DNA of 64,000 nt. It comes from Brevibacillus laterosporus. GTDB taxonomy: Bacteria; Bacillota; Bacilli; Brevibacillales; Brevibacillaceae. The stretch covers positions 1-64,000 of the forward strand of contig NZ_JAUKFY010000021.1 in NCBI RefSeq assembly GCF_030489605.1, in the 5' to 3' direction. Positions within the stretch are counted from its first letter, which is position 1, and every line of letters starts with the position of its first letter. A program made the position numbers and the translations under genes. Below, piece by piece: positions 49,545-59,314 of this stretch. The notes under the pieces are model-generated. The model searched no databases, was not told the origin of the DNA, and was given only the letters and a program-made list of their open reading frames with translations.

Positions 49545-50351
49545 GTGAATAAAAATACTCGTGATAATATTTTGTTTGAGCACCGTTTTTGGCTCCAAAT
49601 TCTGGGGGATCATTCCCGATTTATTTTTGACTCATTGGCTCCGAAAGAGCAAGCAGAAATCGAGCGGGCTAACTACTTTGTCCAAACATTTGACAGATTA
49701 TTAGATTATGCTCGTATGAATTTGTCACCTGAAGAAATCAATACACTTTGCCAACAAGCAAGTGCCGAGACGCAAAATCTACGCCAGTTTAAGCTTCATC
49801 TTCTAGAACGACATCTTATTGGTAAGATTTCCATCAGCCTTCCTCCAACATTTATAAACCATATGGTGAATGAGCTGGAAGAATATGAACGAATCCTGGA
49901 GGCCTGTTTGGCCGGTAATTGGCCCCCTTCATGTCATCCCCTTCACTTTCATCTACTATGGCTCTCTGATGCTGCGGGTCATGCTGATACCATCACTTCT
50001 CTGCTTGATATGGTGGAAAATGACTACAGACAAAAAAGCAAGCACTTTACGAAACAATTTCAGCACTTTTACCTAAAAGCAAGCGAATTAGCTGGATACC
50101 TACGAACAAATTTAGCTGAATTTCCAGCACTCAGTCGTTTTAATCATCAGGCTGAAATGGAAATTCAACTTTTTAAGGGCTTTTTACATGAATTAGAAGA
50201 GCTTCGATTAAAGGATGAGGTATTAGGAACGCTGTCTCCACTTATGGCAGATCATATGTCACGGGAAGAGTGTTATTATTTGATGAAGCTATCCGAAGTG
50301 TCCGATGTGAAATCACCGGATTGTTATCCAACCAGACCCCGGATTGAATAA
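49545..50351 (+). CDS. DUF2935 domain-containing protein
   Basis: 268 residues from GTG 49545, with AGGGAGGG seven bases upstream; a frame to ATG 49500 lacks one. Two four-helix-bundle repeats (about 10-130 and 140-260), each starting with an EHRFWLQILGDHSRF- or LHFHLLWLSDAAGH-like segment with conserved His and Glu that could bind metal, as in DUF2935 proteins of spore formers. Soluble, function unknown. Single-gene unit. Confidence 0.85.
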   Translation: MNKNTRDNILFEHRFWLQILGDHSRFIFDSLAPKEQAEIERANYFVQTFDRLLDYARMNLSPEEINTLCQQASAETQNLRQFKLHLLERHLIGKISISLPPTFINHMVNELEEYERILEACLAGNWPPSCHPLHFHLLWLSDAAGHADTITSLLDMVENDYRQKSKHFTKQFQHFYLKASELAGYLRTNLAEFPALSRFNHQAEMEIQLFKGFLHELEELRLKDEVLGTLSPLMADHMSREECYYLMKLSEVSDVKSPDCYPTRPRIE

Positions 50352-50657
50352 AATTTAGTGAGGGCAACCATCTACAAGCAACAGGAAGTCTGTCATCCCC
50401 CCTTTTGACCTAAAATGTATGTCTAAAAACCTCAGGGATGTCCTACATTAGGATGAATGTTTTATCGGTTGCCGTCCTCTTTTTCTCCTCTAACCTTAAT
50501 TGCCAGTATTTTAAAGATCTGCTGTTGGGCATTGTGCGTGCTCCTCTACTCAACAATATCGAAATATCTATATTCGGAGCAGATTCCTTTTCTAGCAATA
50601 GTATCGCAGACCATCAGCTCCTTTTTACATTTAGAGTAAATGGTCTCATTCGATACT

Positions 50658-51458
50658 TTATCTTATTTTAGAACTCCTTACTTCTTTAGATATTGTGGAA
50701 CCTTTGTAACAAGCTTCTTTAAGCTGAACGACAATCATTATGCTGATAACAACAAGTAAGAACCAAGAACTAATTTTACCAATATGTACTAGACTCCAAG
50801 AGTCTTGTTGGTTCGGATATTGCCACGCTCCGAAAAACGTTGCAATGTTTTCTGCGATCCATATAAAGAAGCCTATTAGGAAAAAAGAAAGAGGAAGTGA
50901 CATTTTATATGTGTTGTTTCGCACTGTAAATTGCACATAAGTTTTAACAAAGACAATAAATAAAAGGATAGTCAAAATCCAACGGAAATCTAAAATAAAA
51001 TGATGTGTGAAAAAGTTTAAGTAGATCATCACTCCAAGTGGTATTGTCCATTTATAGTCTGGCCAGTTATTCATTTTTAAATGAAATCGGCGCCAAGCAT
51101 GACAAATATAACTTGCCACACTTGCATACATAAAACCGCTATATAGCGGCACTCCAAAAACTTTCGTCCATGCTTCTTCTGGATATGACCATGAACCGAC
51201 ATGAACCTTATATACTTCTAATAGTAATCCGATAACATGAAACACACTAATCACTTTTAACTCGTCTTTTGTCTCTAATTTATTTTTGAACATGAGATAT
51301 TGCGTAATGAGACAAATAAGTAGAATAAAATCGTAACGATGCAATCCGGGAATTGAAAATACCTTTGAAACAGCAAGTGTTACAAAGATAATCACTGGAA
51401 ACATGCAAGATAAGGCTTGATGGTAACCAAAATAAAAAAGATCTTGTATATATCTCAT
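50658..51458 (-). CDS. DUF817 family membrane protein
   Basis: 266 residues from ATG 51458 (MRYIQDLFYFGYHQALSC); AAGGTG lies seven bases upstream, unlike the ATG at 51530. About eight membrane helices. Family landmarks: FGYHQALSCMFP, EVYKVHVGSWSYPEE, GVPLYSGFMYASVASY and ENIATFFGAWQYPNQ, the repeated GSW/GAW-Y-P motifs being diagnostic of DUF817. Function unknown; membrane-integral. Single gene, no obvious partner. Confidence 0.88.
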   Translation of the reverse strand: MRYIQDLFYFGYHQALSCMFPVIIFVTLAVSKVFSIPGLHRYDFILLICLITQYLMFKNKLETKDELKVISVFHVIGLLLEVYKVHVGSWSYPEEAWTKVFGVPLYSGFMYASVASYICHAWRRFHLKMNNWPDYKWTIPLGVMIYLNFFTHHFILDFRWILTILLFIVFVKTYVQFTVRNNTYKMSLPLSFFLIGFFIWIAENIATFFGAWQYPNQQDSWSLVHIGKISSWFLLVVISIMIVVQLKEACYKGSTISKEVRSSKIR

Positions 51459-51707
51459 GTTTTCACCTTCTAACTGGATACGTTCTGTACAATGTGACTT
51501 AACGTACATCACGTTTTTAGAATAATGCACTTGTTACAATGAGTAATCTATAAAGTGTATGAGAACAAAAACTAATGAAGTTATAAAATTGTAAGCCGTA
51601 AATAGTGGTTTAGTTCCATCACTACTAAGTACGTTTCTGTCATACACTCTAAATTAAAATGAGACAATACTATGGGAAATTACACCATTCTTTTTGCATC
51701 TTCCGTT

Positions 51708-51923
51708 TTATTGTTTTTTGTTTTCCTTATATTCTAAAATGTCACCAGGTTGGCATTCTAGAACCTCACATATCTTTTCTAAAGTTGAAAATTTAATCGC
51801 TTTTGCTTTGCCATTTTTCAAAATTGATACGTTTGCCATTGTAATCCCTAGTTTTTCTGATAATTCTGTAACACTCATTTTCCTTTTTGCCAGCATTACA
51901 TCAAGGTTTACTATAATAGGCAT
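51708..51923 (-). CDS. XRE-family small HTH regulator (YozG-like)
   Basis: 71 residues, essentially a single Cro/C1 helix-turn-helix (MSVTELSEKLGITMANVSILKNGKAKAIKFSTLEKIC). Highly characteristic ending LECQPGDILEYKE. It is 11 bases after the DUF2975 gene; this membrane protein plus tiny XRE regulator pair is common in Bacillota and thought to form a regulator/anti-regulator module. Confidence 0.9.
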   Translation of the reverse strand: MPIIVNLDVMLAKRKMSVTELSEKLGITMANVSILKNGKAKAIKFSTLEKICEVLECQPGDILEYKENKKQ

Positions 51924-51934
51924 ACTTTAGCACC

Positions 51935-52414
51935 TCAAATCGTTAGATCGTTATCCTGCTTTATCTCACTAGCTTTTCTAACTAAATGAGAAAGCATGGA
52001 AGTAAATACGGAAATAACGACCGAGAAAAATAGAATCATTACTATAAAGACGAAAATGTTTATGTGATAGCTTCCTACTATGAAAAGATAAAACAACGCT
52101 AAAACGTACAATACACCTTCAACCATTGATAAAACACTGATTCTCTTCAATCTATCCGCATTTTTAACAGTAAAAGCTTGATCAGTGGCAATATCGGAAC
52201 ATATTTGCCATCCTAAAACTAGAGCAATAAAAAATGGAATTCCTGTAATCCAAATAAATCCAATAAAAGGATTGTATAGGTCCTTTAAATTTTTTGAATC
52301 CAGTAACATTCTCTTTCCAGTTTCAGGTGCTATGTAAATGCAGAGCAATACACCAGAAATTCCACAAAAAACAATGATTAATTTTAACCACGATGACAGT
52401 TCTTTCTGTCTCAT
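51935..52414 (-). CDS. DUF2975 family membrane protein
   Basis: 159 residues from ATG 52414, with GGAG seven bases upstream. Four membrane helices (about 10-32, 50-72, 92-112, 118-142) and the motif DQAFTVKNADRLKRIS (about 80-95), the DUF2975 signature. Probably inhibits or sequesters the XRE protein encoded next to it. Two-gene operon with its own promoter. Confidence 0.85.
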   Translation of the reverse strand: MRQKELSSWLKLIIVFCGISGVLLCIYIAPETGKRMLLDSKNLKDLYNPFIGFIWITGIPFFIALVLGWQICSDIATDQAFTVKNADRLKRISVLSMVEGVLYVLALFYLFIVGSYHINIFVFIVMILFFSVVISVFTSMLSHLVRKASEIKQDNDLTI

Positions 52415-52659
52415 AAAAATTCTCCTTCTCATCTAGCTAATAACCATATATTAATTTGGAGCATATTCAAAGTCAATAAAAATTTATCGTAAAACAATAA
52501 AATTTTATTGTTTCAATTGTGTTCATGCTACTATTCTACATTTGGATTTTGAATTTCACAAAAAATTCATTCAATAAACTTTAGTGACAGGGTTCCTGCT
52601 CCAGTCCGTGACATCGTTCACAGTAATAGTTCACAGTAAAAGTAAAACCCCGTCGGATA

Positions 52660-52760
52660 TCAACAGGTTCTTATGATTACACATTCTAATTTTTCTTCGA
52701 TACAAGGACATTCCAGATATTCCTGCTTTTTCAGCAGCTTCCTAAATTGCTACTTCCTGA
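52660..52760 (-). pseudogene. Recombinase HTH fragment
   Basis: Minus frame EAAEKAGISGMSLYRRKI, like the C-terminal helix-turn-helix of a serine recombinase or phage regulator, with no other domain. Nearby, 52583-52600 repeats an 18-base sequence found at 2670-2687 beside another recombinase relic. The rest of the gap 52433-53257 holds only the short frame listed next. Confidence 0.3.
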
Positions 52761-52881
52761 AGCAGGAGTAGCCGGGCTATAATAAGTTATACTCTGCAAT
52801 GCCTCCACTGCAGGTAAAGAAGCTCTTCAAGATGCGTATGAGCTACTGAACAATAAAATTACTTCATAATGAGGATAAACG

Positions 52882-52965
52882 ATGTTAGATATTATTATCT
52901 GTTTACTGCTACTTGCCTCATGTATATATGCTTTTAAGCTAAGCTTAATTAACGCGTTTTATTGA
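52882..52965 (+). CDS. Possible 27-residue membrane peptide
   Basis: MLDIIICLLLLASCIYAFKL and seven more residues; a single hydrophobic helix, with GAGG before the ATG. It follows a coding-like end (STAGKEALQDAYELLNNKIT) by about 20 bases. May be a remnant of a phage or plasmid gene pair. Weakly supported. Confidence 0.25.
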   Translation: MLDIIICLLLLASCIYAFKLSLINAFY

Positions 52966-53257
52966 AAGGGGATTCCTTTTACCCTTAAAGTTATGCTTAT
53001 CAGTACGACTTACCCGCTTGCAATCTTCAAGTCATGCGCTAATTGCCCGATCCTCGTAGAAATCTTCTGAAACGAACTCCCCTCCTGATATAGATACCTC
53101 CTTCAATAGAAATCACAGCTTTTCCCCTTCCAATCCACTTATACCTTTACGTCAACCAAGCCAAAATATTCAAAATATGATATGATTGATACTGCTTATA
53201 AAATGTAGAGAACATTATAATAATAAGCAAATATTTTCATAAGAGGTGTCGGATTAA

Positions 53258-53878
53258 ATGAAATCCTTTCAACATACTATCGAATCTGAAGAAGAATTGC
53301 TTTCAATGATTGGTACACCAAGTCCTCTAGCCAAAAAAAAGGTTATTCCGTTCATAGATGCGCATTGTCGTTCCTTCTTAGCGAAAGCACCTTTTCTCGT
53401 GTTATCTACCAGCAATAAAGAAGGGATTTGTGACGCATCTCCACGTGGAGACCATCCTGGCTTTGTGCATGTGCTAGATGACCACCATCTTCTCATACCT
53501 GAGCGTCCTGGTAACCGTAGAGCGGACTCACTCCGAAATATTTTATCTAATCCATACGTAGGGTTACTTTTCGTCATTCCAGGACTTGAAGAAACATTGC
53601 GTATTAACGGAAAAGCACAGATCATTGCAGATCAGGAGCTTCTCGAACCCATGCAAGTGCAAGGACGAGTACCTCAATTGGGAATTGCAGTAGAGGTGAT
53701 GGAATGTTTTGTTCATTGTGCGAAAGCTTTTAAACGTTCTGGCCTCTGGCAACCAACCAGCTGGCTTCCTAAGGAAAACCTCCCCAAACCAGCGGTCATG
53801 TTAGCCGAGCATGCAAAATTTACGCCGGAAGATGTCGCTGACTTATTACATGATAGCTACACCAAACGCCTGTATTAA
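53258..53878 (+). CDS. Pyridoxamine 5'-phosphate oxidase (PPOX) family FMN protein
   Basis: 206 residues of the MSMEG_1061-like PPOX subgroup: KAPFLVLSTSNKEGICDASPRGDHPGFV, LIPERPGNRRADSLRNIL (flavin contacts) and GLLFVIPGLEETLRINGKA, ending with GLWQPTSWLPK. Split-barrel dimer binding FMN. Its reaction is unknown; it is not PdxH. Single-gene unit with a terminator after it. AGAGGTG lies before ATG 53258. Confidence 0.9.
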   Translation: MKSFQHTIESEEELLSMIGTPSPLAKKKVIPFIDAHCRSFLAKAPFLVLSTSNKEGICDASPRGDHPGFVHVLDDHHLLIPERPGNRRADSLRNILSNPYVGLLFVIPGLEETLRINGKAQIIADQELLEPMQVQGRVPQLGIAVEVMECFVHCAKAFKRSGLWQPTSWLPKENLPKPAVMLAEHAKFTPEDVADLLHDSYTKRLY

Positions 53879-53924
53879 AACCTCGTAAAAAGAACCCTTA
53901 TTTCATAGCCTTTTCCAATATAAT

Positions 53925-53954
53925 AAGGCTGCCGGAATGTATCCGACAGCCCTT
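53925..53954. terminator. Terminator hairpin
   Basis: AAGGCTGCCGGA / TCCGACAGCCCTT with one mismatch, between the plus PPOX gene and the minus gene at 54018; serves both. Confidence 0.65.
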
Positions 53955-54017
53955 TGGGAGCTCATTTCTTCACTTTTCTGCATTAGATTGTCCAATTCAC
54001 ATGCAGTTAAGATATTT

Positions 54018-54260
54018 CTATGTTCCACTATTGTTGTTCTTGTTTTTCTTCGATTTCATTTTCAATTTTTGCTTTACATCTTTATAGGTGGCATCATCCA
54101 TTTTTTTCAATAGTTTATGATGTTCACTTACGTCCTGAATACTTGCCTCAACGGTTTGTGTGCGAAGACCTTTGCGTACCAAAACCGTAGAGAACCAGAA
54201 GCCGATCATAGCCATCGATAATAAAACAGGTCCAGTAAAATATGAAATTTCATAAGACAT
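54018..54260 (-). CDS. Small single-pass membrane protein
   Basis: 80 residues: a membrane helix at about 9-28 and a cytoplasmic tail that is heptad-like (about 35-60) and ends in a Lys/Asn-rich stretch. Not recognised. The binding site AAGGAGCGAAGAG precedes ATG 54260. The 500-base gap 54261-54760 after it shows AT-rich sequence and no gene. Confidence 0.55.
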   Translation of the reverse strand: MSYEISYFTGPVLLSMAMIGFWFSTVLVRKGLRTQTVEASIQDVSEHHKLLKKMDDATYKDVKQKLKMKSKKNKNNNSGT

Positions 54261-54760
54261 GCTCTTCGCTCCTTCCTTGGTTTTGTAATCTCTTCCTCGC
54301 TGTTTTTTATTCTACTAGAAAAATAAAGAAATAATATGGAAAACTAATAGAAAAATCATCACAATTTTATTAGATTCCTGCCGCACATAAAATCTCTTTC
54401 GTATACCTAGTAAGCAGCTATTTCTTATACCTGAGAAAAGTGATTGCTTCGCTAGATTCCTCCTTTTTTCAGATGACAAGCTACCCTATTAACCTAAAAT
54501 CAGTTTGATCTTTTGCTCGGGTTACTCTGATATTTTGCATACTATGCGTTTTTTTTTCGCTCATCCACTATATAAACAACAGGAATACATCCTTTTATCT
54601 ACTACTATGGTAGCATATCTGCCTATACGTTTATAGATATATACCTTAAGACTCACTTAATTTTCCCTAAAAATTACCTTAATTAGTATATTTAGGCGAA
54701 GTTTAATAACTAAACAACATGAAAAAAGACGCTGTATTAGCGCCTATTCCAACATTCTAA

Positions 54761-55090
54761 TTATGATTGTACGATGGCAGATTTACTAGACTTTACGTCA
54801 TACACGCCATGGGATGAACTAACGATATGATCTGGTTTTGGTTTTCCACGGCTTTGGCGGTGTCCTTCCAGATGAGCTTCACTGGTTTCCCATCTTTTCC
54901 AAGCCTCTTCTGATTCCCAGCGAATTAACACGATAACTTCTTCATCATGTCCCTTACGAGTTCGCTTTACTAGCACGCTTAAATCGATGAAACCCTCAAT
55001 TTTCTCAATTTCGCCTTCCCCAGTAAAATGCTTCACGACCAAATCTGAAGTACCCTCTTTTACAATAATCGTTTTTGTTTCGATAAACAT
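54761..55090 (-). CDS. hmoA: Heme-degrading monooxygenase, HmoA/IsdG-like (ABM family)
   Basis: 109 residues, the length of HmoA. Antibiotic biosynthesis monooxygenase fold with EGEIEKIEGFIDLSVLVKR, VLIRWESEEAWKRWE (conserved Trp) and AHLEGHRQSRGKPKPDH (His ligand region). Relatives cleave heme to release iron. A near-consensus Fur box lies 80 bases upstream, which supports an iron-starvation role independent of similarity. No transporter lies beside it. The symbol is by similarity to the Bacillus protein. Confidence 0.85.
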   Translation of the reverse strand: MFIETKTIIVKEGTSDLVVKHFTGEGEIEKIEGFIDLSVLVKRTRKGHDEEVIVLIRWESEEAWKRWETSEAHLEGHRQSRGKPKPDHIVSSSHGVYDVKSSKSAIVQS

Positions 55091-55170
55091 AAACTAACAC
55101 TCCCTTTATATGTATCGTAATTAACAGTAATTCCTATCCTATTTAGTCTCATTCTTTCTTCATTTTAGTT

Positions 55171-55189
55171 GATAAAGATTATCATAGTC
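55171..55189 (-). promoter_or_regulatory. Fur box before the heme monooxygenase gene
   Basis: GATAAAGATTATCATAGTC matches the 19-bp consensus GATAATGATTATCATTATC at 16 positions, including the full GATTATCAT core. Located 81 bases upstream of the start. Iron-replete Fur would repress the gene. Confidence 0.75.
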
Positions 55190-55315
55190 AAATATTGAAT
55201 CCTGCAAACTGTATAACAGGCCTATTAAGGCTAGATTATTACCGGGCAGTATATGCTGGACTTAAACGAATAATCTCCGAGCAGCTTGTTAACCTTCTAG
55301 CGTGTAAGCTCCGCA

Positions 55316-55358
55316 CAAAAAGCCGTTCTCTCCACACGGGAGTGAGAACGGCTTTTTG
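55316..55358. terminator. Bidirectional terminator
   Basis: Perfect 15-bp stem CAAAAAGCCGTTCTC / GAGAACGGCTTTTTG, 13-base loop. Between glyS (minus, ends 55451) and the Fur box. Probably ends the glyS transcript. Confidence 0.85.
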
Positions 55359-55450
55359 TAGCAGTAAAAGGTTTAATGAAAAAAATGTTTTTTGAATAGA
55401 AGTCAAGCTCTCAAAGGCAATTTATCATACGATGCTTAAATTGTACAAGC

Positions 55451-56833
55451 TTAAAAAGAAATTTTAGCTTCAATGAAGGCTTTCAAATCGGCAATCGCTA
55501 CACGTGTTTGTTCCATTGTATCACGATCACGTACCGTTACCATGCCATCCTGCTCGGACTCGAAGTCATACGTGATGCAAAGTGGTGTTCCAATCTCGTC
55601 ATGACGGCGATAACGTTTACCAATAGAACCGGCCTCATCATAATCCACCACAAAATCCTTGGACAAGTCTGCAAACACTTTCATAGCTGGTTCAGACAGT
55701 TTTTTGGACAATGGGAAAATAGCTGCTTTATACGGTGCCAGCGCTGGGTGGAAACGCAACACGGTACGGCTATCCCCGCCTTCAAGTTCTTGCTCCTCAA
55801 ACGCATCGATTAAGAATGACAGCGTTACACGATCTGCACCAAGAGAAGGCTCGATGCAATAAGGTACAAAGCGTTCATTCGTTTCAGGATCAAGGTAGGA
55901 GAAATCTTCCCCAGAATGCTCCATATGCTGCTTCAGATCGAAATCGGTGCGGTTCGCAATACCCCAAAGCTCTCCCCAGCCAAACGGGAATTTATATTCA
56001 ATATCGCTAGTGCCTTTACTGTAATGGGATAGTTCATCCTCATTGTGATCGCGAAGGCGAACATTCTCTTCTTTTACTCCCAAAGACAACAACCATTGGA
56101 AGCAGTAGTTGCGCCAGAACTCGAACCATTTCATATCCTCGCCAGGTTTGCAGAAGAATTCAAGCTCCATTTGTTCAAATTCACGTGTACGGAATGTAAA
56201 GTTACCTGGTGTAATTTCATTACGGAAGCTTTTACCGATCTGTCCAATACCAAACGGCATCTTCTTACGCATAGTACGTTGGACATTTTTAAAGTTTACG
56301 AAGATACCCTGTGCAGTTTCAGGACGCAGGAAGATTTCATTCGCACTAGATTCCGTCACACCCTGGAATGTTTTAAACATCAAGTTGAACTGACGGATAT
56401 CCGTGAAGTCTTGGCTGCCGCAATCTGGGCAAGTAATGCTATGTTCCGAGATAAGCTCTTGCATTTTTTCAAAAGGAAGGCCATCAACAACTAGCTCGAT
56501 GTTTTTTTCTGCAAGTTTATCTTCAATCAGTTTATCTGCTCGATGACGTGCCTTACATTTTTTACAATCGATCATTGGGTCGTTGAAATTGCCCACGTGA
56601 CCAGATGCAACCCATGTTTTTGGATTCATCAAGATCGCCGCGTCAATACCAACATTGTACGGAGATTCTTGAATGAATTTTTTCCACCAAGCCTTTTTAA
56701 TGTTGTTCTTTAACTCGATACCAAGCGGACCGTAATCCCACGTATTCGCAAGACCTCCATAAATTTCAGATCCTGGAAATACAAATCCTCTGTGTTTAGC
56801 AAGAGCGACGATTTTGTCCATGGTTACACTCAT
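55451..56833 (-). CDS. glyS: Glycyl-tRNA synthetase, class II, single chain
   Basis: 460 residues, the GlyQS type. Opens [21 protein letters not shown] and carries the class II motifs: [16 protein letters not shown] (motif 1 region), [34 protein letters not shown] (motif 2) and [11 protein letters not shown] (motif 3 Arg). A zinc-finger-like pair is seen in CKKCKAR and CPDCG. Essential enzyme charging tRNA-Gly. AAAAAGGAG precedes ATG 56833. The 380-base upstream region lacks a recognisable T-box but has a large palindrome over its likely promoter. Confidence 0.97.
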   Translation of the reverse strand: MSVTMDKIVALAKHRGFVFPGSEIYGGLANTWDYGPLGIELKNNIKKAWWKKFIQESPYNVGIDAAILMNPKTWVASGHVGNFNDPMIDCKKCKARHRADKLIEDKLAEKNIELVVDGLPFEKMQELISEHSITCPDCGSQDFTDIRQFNLMFKTFQGVTESSANEIFLRPETAQGIFVNFKNVQRTMRKKMPFGIGQIGKSFRNEITPGNFTFRTREFEQMELEFFCKPGEDMKWFEFWRNYCFQWLLSLGVKEENVRLRDHNEDELSHYSKGTSDIEYKFPFGWGELWGIANRTDFDLKQHMEHSGEDFSYLDPETNERFVPYCIEPSLGADRVTLSFLIDAFEEQELEGGDSRTVLRFHPALAPYKAAIFPLSKKLSEPAMKVFADLSKDFVVDYDEAGSIGKRYRRHDEIGTPLCITYDFESEQDGMVTVRDRDTMEQTRVAIADLKAFIEAKISF

Positions 56834-57035
56834 TCTCTAAAACTCCTTTTTCTCCAAATAAGTATTGAAAAGCTCTCGCCCCTTTTAAAAAATGCGGGAT
56901 GAGAGCCTATGCTTCACTTAACAGTCAACAGCGTAATCATGCGGTTGACCAATGTGTATGTATGACCCGCTCGGTTTGCGCTCACCTTGTAAGATAAGGC
57001 ACCAGAAGTTTAGCCTACATAAACTCTTAGGTATT

Positions 57036-57067
57036 GTAAACCATGTATTACATGTTACATGGTTTAC
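57036..57067. promoter_or_regulatory. Large palindrome across the putative glyS promoter
   Basis: GTAAACCATGTA / TACATGGTTTAC, perfect 12-bp arms and an 8-base centre. On the minus strand TTGGGC is followed after 17 bases by TAATAC, which would make -35 and -10; the palindrome covers the spacer and the -10. A repressor dimer here would block RNA polymerase. The transcript leader would be about 200 bases; it contains a further hairpin (56869-56906, GCTCTC / GAGAGC) close to the start codon. Confidence 0.5.
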
Positions 57068-57137
57068 GCCCAAAATTCAATTGAGAGTTCACAGAATCCC
57101 AGATAATCTTTGCTATGTTTTTTTGCGATAATGATTA

Positions 57138-57176
57138 GAAGGCATTTCCGGAATAAACGAATCCAGAAATGCCTTC
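57138..57176 (-). terminator. Terminator of the CNNM/CBS gene
   Basis: Stem GAAGGCATTTCCGGA / TCCAGAAATGCCTTC with one mismatch, 9-base loop, located 37 bases after the stop at 57214. Confidence 0.8.
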
Positions 57177-57213
57177 CTGCATGTTATACTTTTTTCGTTA
57201 ATGTACAGGTAGT

Positions 57214-58542
57214 TTATTCTGTCTCAACGGAACCTTCTTTTTCTGGCTGAGCAGCAGGCTTAATCTCTACACGTTTAATGTGATTAACATCCTTTTCCAA
57301 TATACGGAACTCATAGCCCTCGTAGATTATTGGGACATTTTTACGAAGATCGGGATTTTGCATAAGCATCCAGCCCGCGATCGTATCTACATCTTCGTCA
57401 TCCATATACAGATCAAACATCTCATTTACTTCACTGATCAGCACTTTTCCGTCAATAATTTTATGGTTTAACCCCACTTCTTGAATGCGGGGGCGTTCAT
57501 CCTCATCATATTCATCACGGACTTCACCGATTATTTCTTCAATGATATCCTCCAACGTCACCAATCCGGCAGTGCCTCCATATTCGTCATACAAAATAGC
57601 CATTTGAATGCGTTTCTTTTGCATTTGAACTAAGAGGTCATGAATTGCCATCGTCTCAATTACTTTTAAGACAGGACGTGTAAACTCTTTCAAGCTGGTG
57701 ATCTGTAGCTCACTCTCACCCAAGCTATGAATGAAGAAATCTTTAACGTTGACAATCCCGACTACATCATCCTTATCCTCGCCAAAAACCGGGTAGCGTG
57801 TATATTGTTCCGATTTTAAGGTTTTGATGTGCTCTTTTATCGGGTCATCCAGATAGAGACCTATCATTTCGGTGCGCGGTACCATGATTTCTTTCGCAAT
57901 CCGATTATCGAATTCAAAAATATTGTTAACATATTTAAATTCAGTTTGATTGATTTCACCGCTATGGTAGCTTTCTGATAAGATAAGCCGTAGCTCTTCT
58001 TCGGTGTGAGCCATTTCGTGCTCGGAGGCTGGTTTTAACCCGAACACCCCGGTAAGTAAGCGAGCGGAACCGTTCAATGCCCAGATAAACGGATACATTA
58101 CTTTATAAAAATAAATCAACGGTTTTGAAAATAACAAAGTCACTCGCTCTGCTTTTTGAATCGCAAAAGTCTTAGGAGCCAATTCTCCTACTACCACATG
58201 CAAATATGTCATGGTTCCAAATGCAATAATAAATGAAAGGGTATTGGCAACTCCACCTGAAATATTCATGCTTTCAAAAAGCGGCTGTAGCATATGATGT
58301 ACAGTAGGTTCGCCTAGCCATCCCAAACCCATTGCTGTAATCGTTATTCCCAACTGACATGCTGACAAATACTCATCCAAGTTGGTAATTACCTTCTTTG
58401 CTGCTAATGCACCTGGTTTCTTTTCCGCGACTAATTGATCAATGCGACTGGTACGAATCTTGACTATCGCAAATTCTACCGCCACGAAAAATCCAGTAAA
58501 GGCAATTAAAATAAACACCATGACTAAATTAAATATCTCCAA
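57214..58542 (-). CDS. CNNM/HlyC-CorC family transporter-like protein with CBS domains
   Basis: 442 residues. DUF21/CNNM membrane domain (1-190; ten-odd short segments with GFFVAVEFAIVKIRTSR and LGITITAMGLGWLGEP), CBS pair (about 205-335, VPRTEMIGLYLDD and LVTLEDIIEEIIGE), C-terminal CorC/HlyC domain (about 345-430). Start read as TTG 58542. These proteins export Mg2+ or Co2+; hemolysin is a legacy name. It lies 60 bases after the MerR gene in the same direction, so the two may be co-transcribed. Confidence 0.9.
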   Translation of the reverse strand: MEIFNLVMVFILIAFTGFFVAVEFAIVKIRTSRIDQLVAEKKPGALAAKKVITNLDEYLSACQLGITITAMGLGWLGEPTVHHMLQPLFESMNISGGVANTLSFIIAFGTMTYLHVVVGELAPKTFAIQKAERVTLLFSKPLIYFYKVMYPFIWALNGSARLLTGVFGLKPASEHEMAHTEEELRLILSESYHSGEINQTEFKYVNNIFEFDNRIAKEIMVPRTEMIGLYLDDPIKEHIKTLKSEQYTRYPVFGEDKDDVVGIVNVKDFFIHSLGESELQITSLKEFTRPVLKVIETMAIHDLLVQMQKKRIQMAILYDEYGGTAGLVTLEDIIEEIIGEVRDEYDEDERPRIQEVGLNHKIIDGKVLISEVNEMFDLYMDDEDVDTIAGWMLMQNPDLRKNVPIIYEGYEFRILEKDVNHIKRVEIKPAAQPEKEGSVETE

Positions 58543-58601
58543 CCAGTTCCCTTAATCCATCGCTGAATTAAGGTGTTCACCTCCATCGAGTCGTTCTCTC
58601 T

Positions 58602-59027
58602 CTAATTTTTTTCCTGCTTGTATGGCAAAAGTTGCAATAAAGAGTGTAAAAGCGTGGTTCCTTGTACCGACAGTTTTTGTCGAACTTCATGTTGCTCCTC
58701 TTCCGACAGAGAATTAATCTGGCTTATCAGCAAACTCATCTCCTGCTCGAGCTGTTGCATACGTTGATTAACATCTTTCGTCAATGCCAACAGTTGTTCG
58801 GCATTGGGAGCTTCCCGTTTATTCCTAACCAATTCCTTTATTTCACAGAGCGGCATGTGTAATGACTTGCATTGTCCAATCATCTGCAAAATTTCCAGAT
58901 CACACTCATCATAATAACGATAATTGGATGAGGAACGTTTCGGTTGCAAAAGCCCCAGGTTCGTGTAGTAATCCACAGTCCGCTTCGAAATGTTTGCCAA
59001 AACAGCCAATTCTCCTATACGATACAC
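58602..59027 (-). CDS. MerR-family transcriptional regulator
   Basis: 141 residues from GTG 59027. N-terminal MerR HTH and wing (YRIGELAVLANISKRTVDYYTNLGLLQPKR, then NYRYYDE), dimer helix with heptads (about 75-115). No Cys cluster for metal binding, so the signal is probably not a metal; a short C-terminus is present. It is followed by a CNNM/CBS gene. The promoter likely has a 19-bp spacer as for other MerR targets; I could not identify it with confidence. Confidence 0.88.
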   Translation of the reverse strand: MYRIGELAVLANISKRTVDYYTNLGLLQPKRSSSNYRYYDECDLEILQMIGQCKSLHMPLCEIKELVRNKREAPNAEQLLALTKDVNQRMQQLEQEMSLLISQINSLSEEEQHEVRQKLSVQGTTLLHSLLQLLPYKQEKN

Positions 59028-59314
59028 TGCCCCATCACTTTCCCTCCTTTCTGCTTCTTAATGATGTCATACCAAAAGCGTACAGTCAAACGTGATGGTT
59101 GTCGAATTTGGAGAAAAAGGAGCATTTTTAGCCTATATGCGAACTTTACCAGCCTGACAGACATTGTTACTCTCTGTCACGCAAGCTCTCACAGAAAAAT
59201 TCATATCATTGCCTTGTTAAAACTCTCAATCGTTATTGAATCTTGGCATAGCTTTAGGTAAAATCATACGAGTATTACAAACTAGAAAAGATAATGGAGA
59301 ACGAGAGAAACGAC

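Noticed and set aside
55195..55395. 66-codon plus ORF
   Set aside because: It covers the Fur region and the terminator hairpin, with no binding site.
56834..57120. T-box riboswitch before glyS
   Set aside because: Expected for this gene, but I found no AGGGTGGNACCGCG-like T-box sequence; CAAGGTGAGCGCAAACCGAGCGGG-like sequence on the minus strand is only superficially similar.
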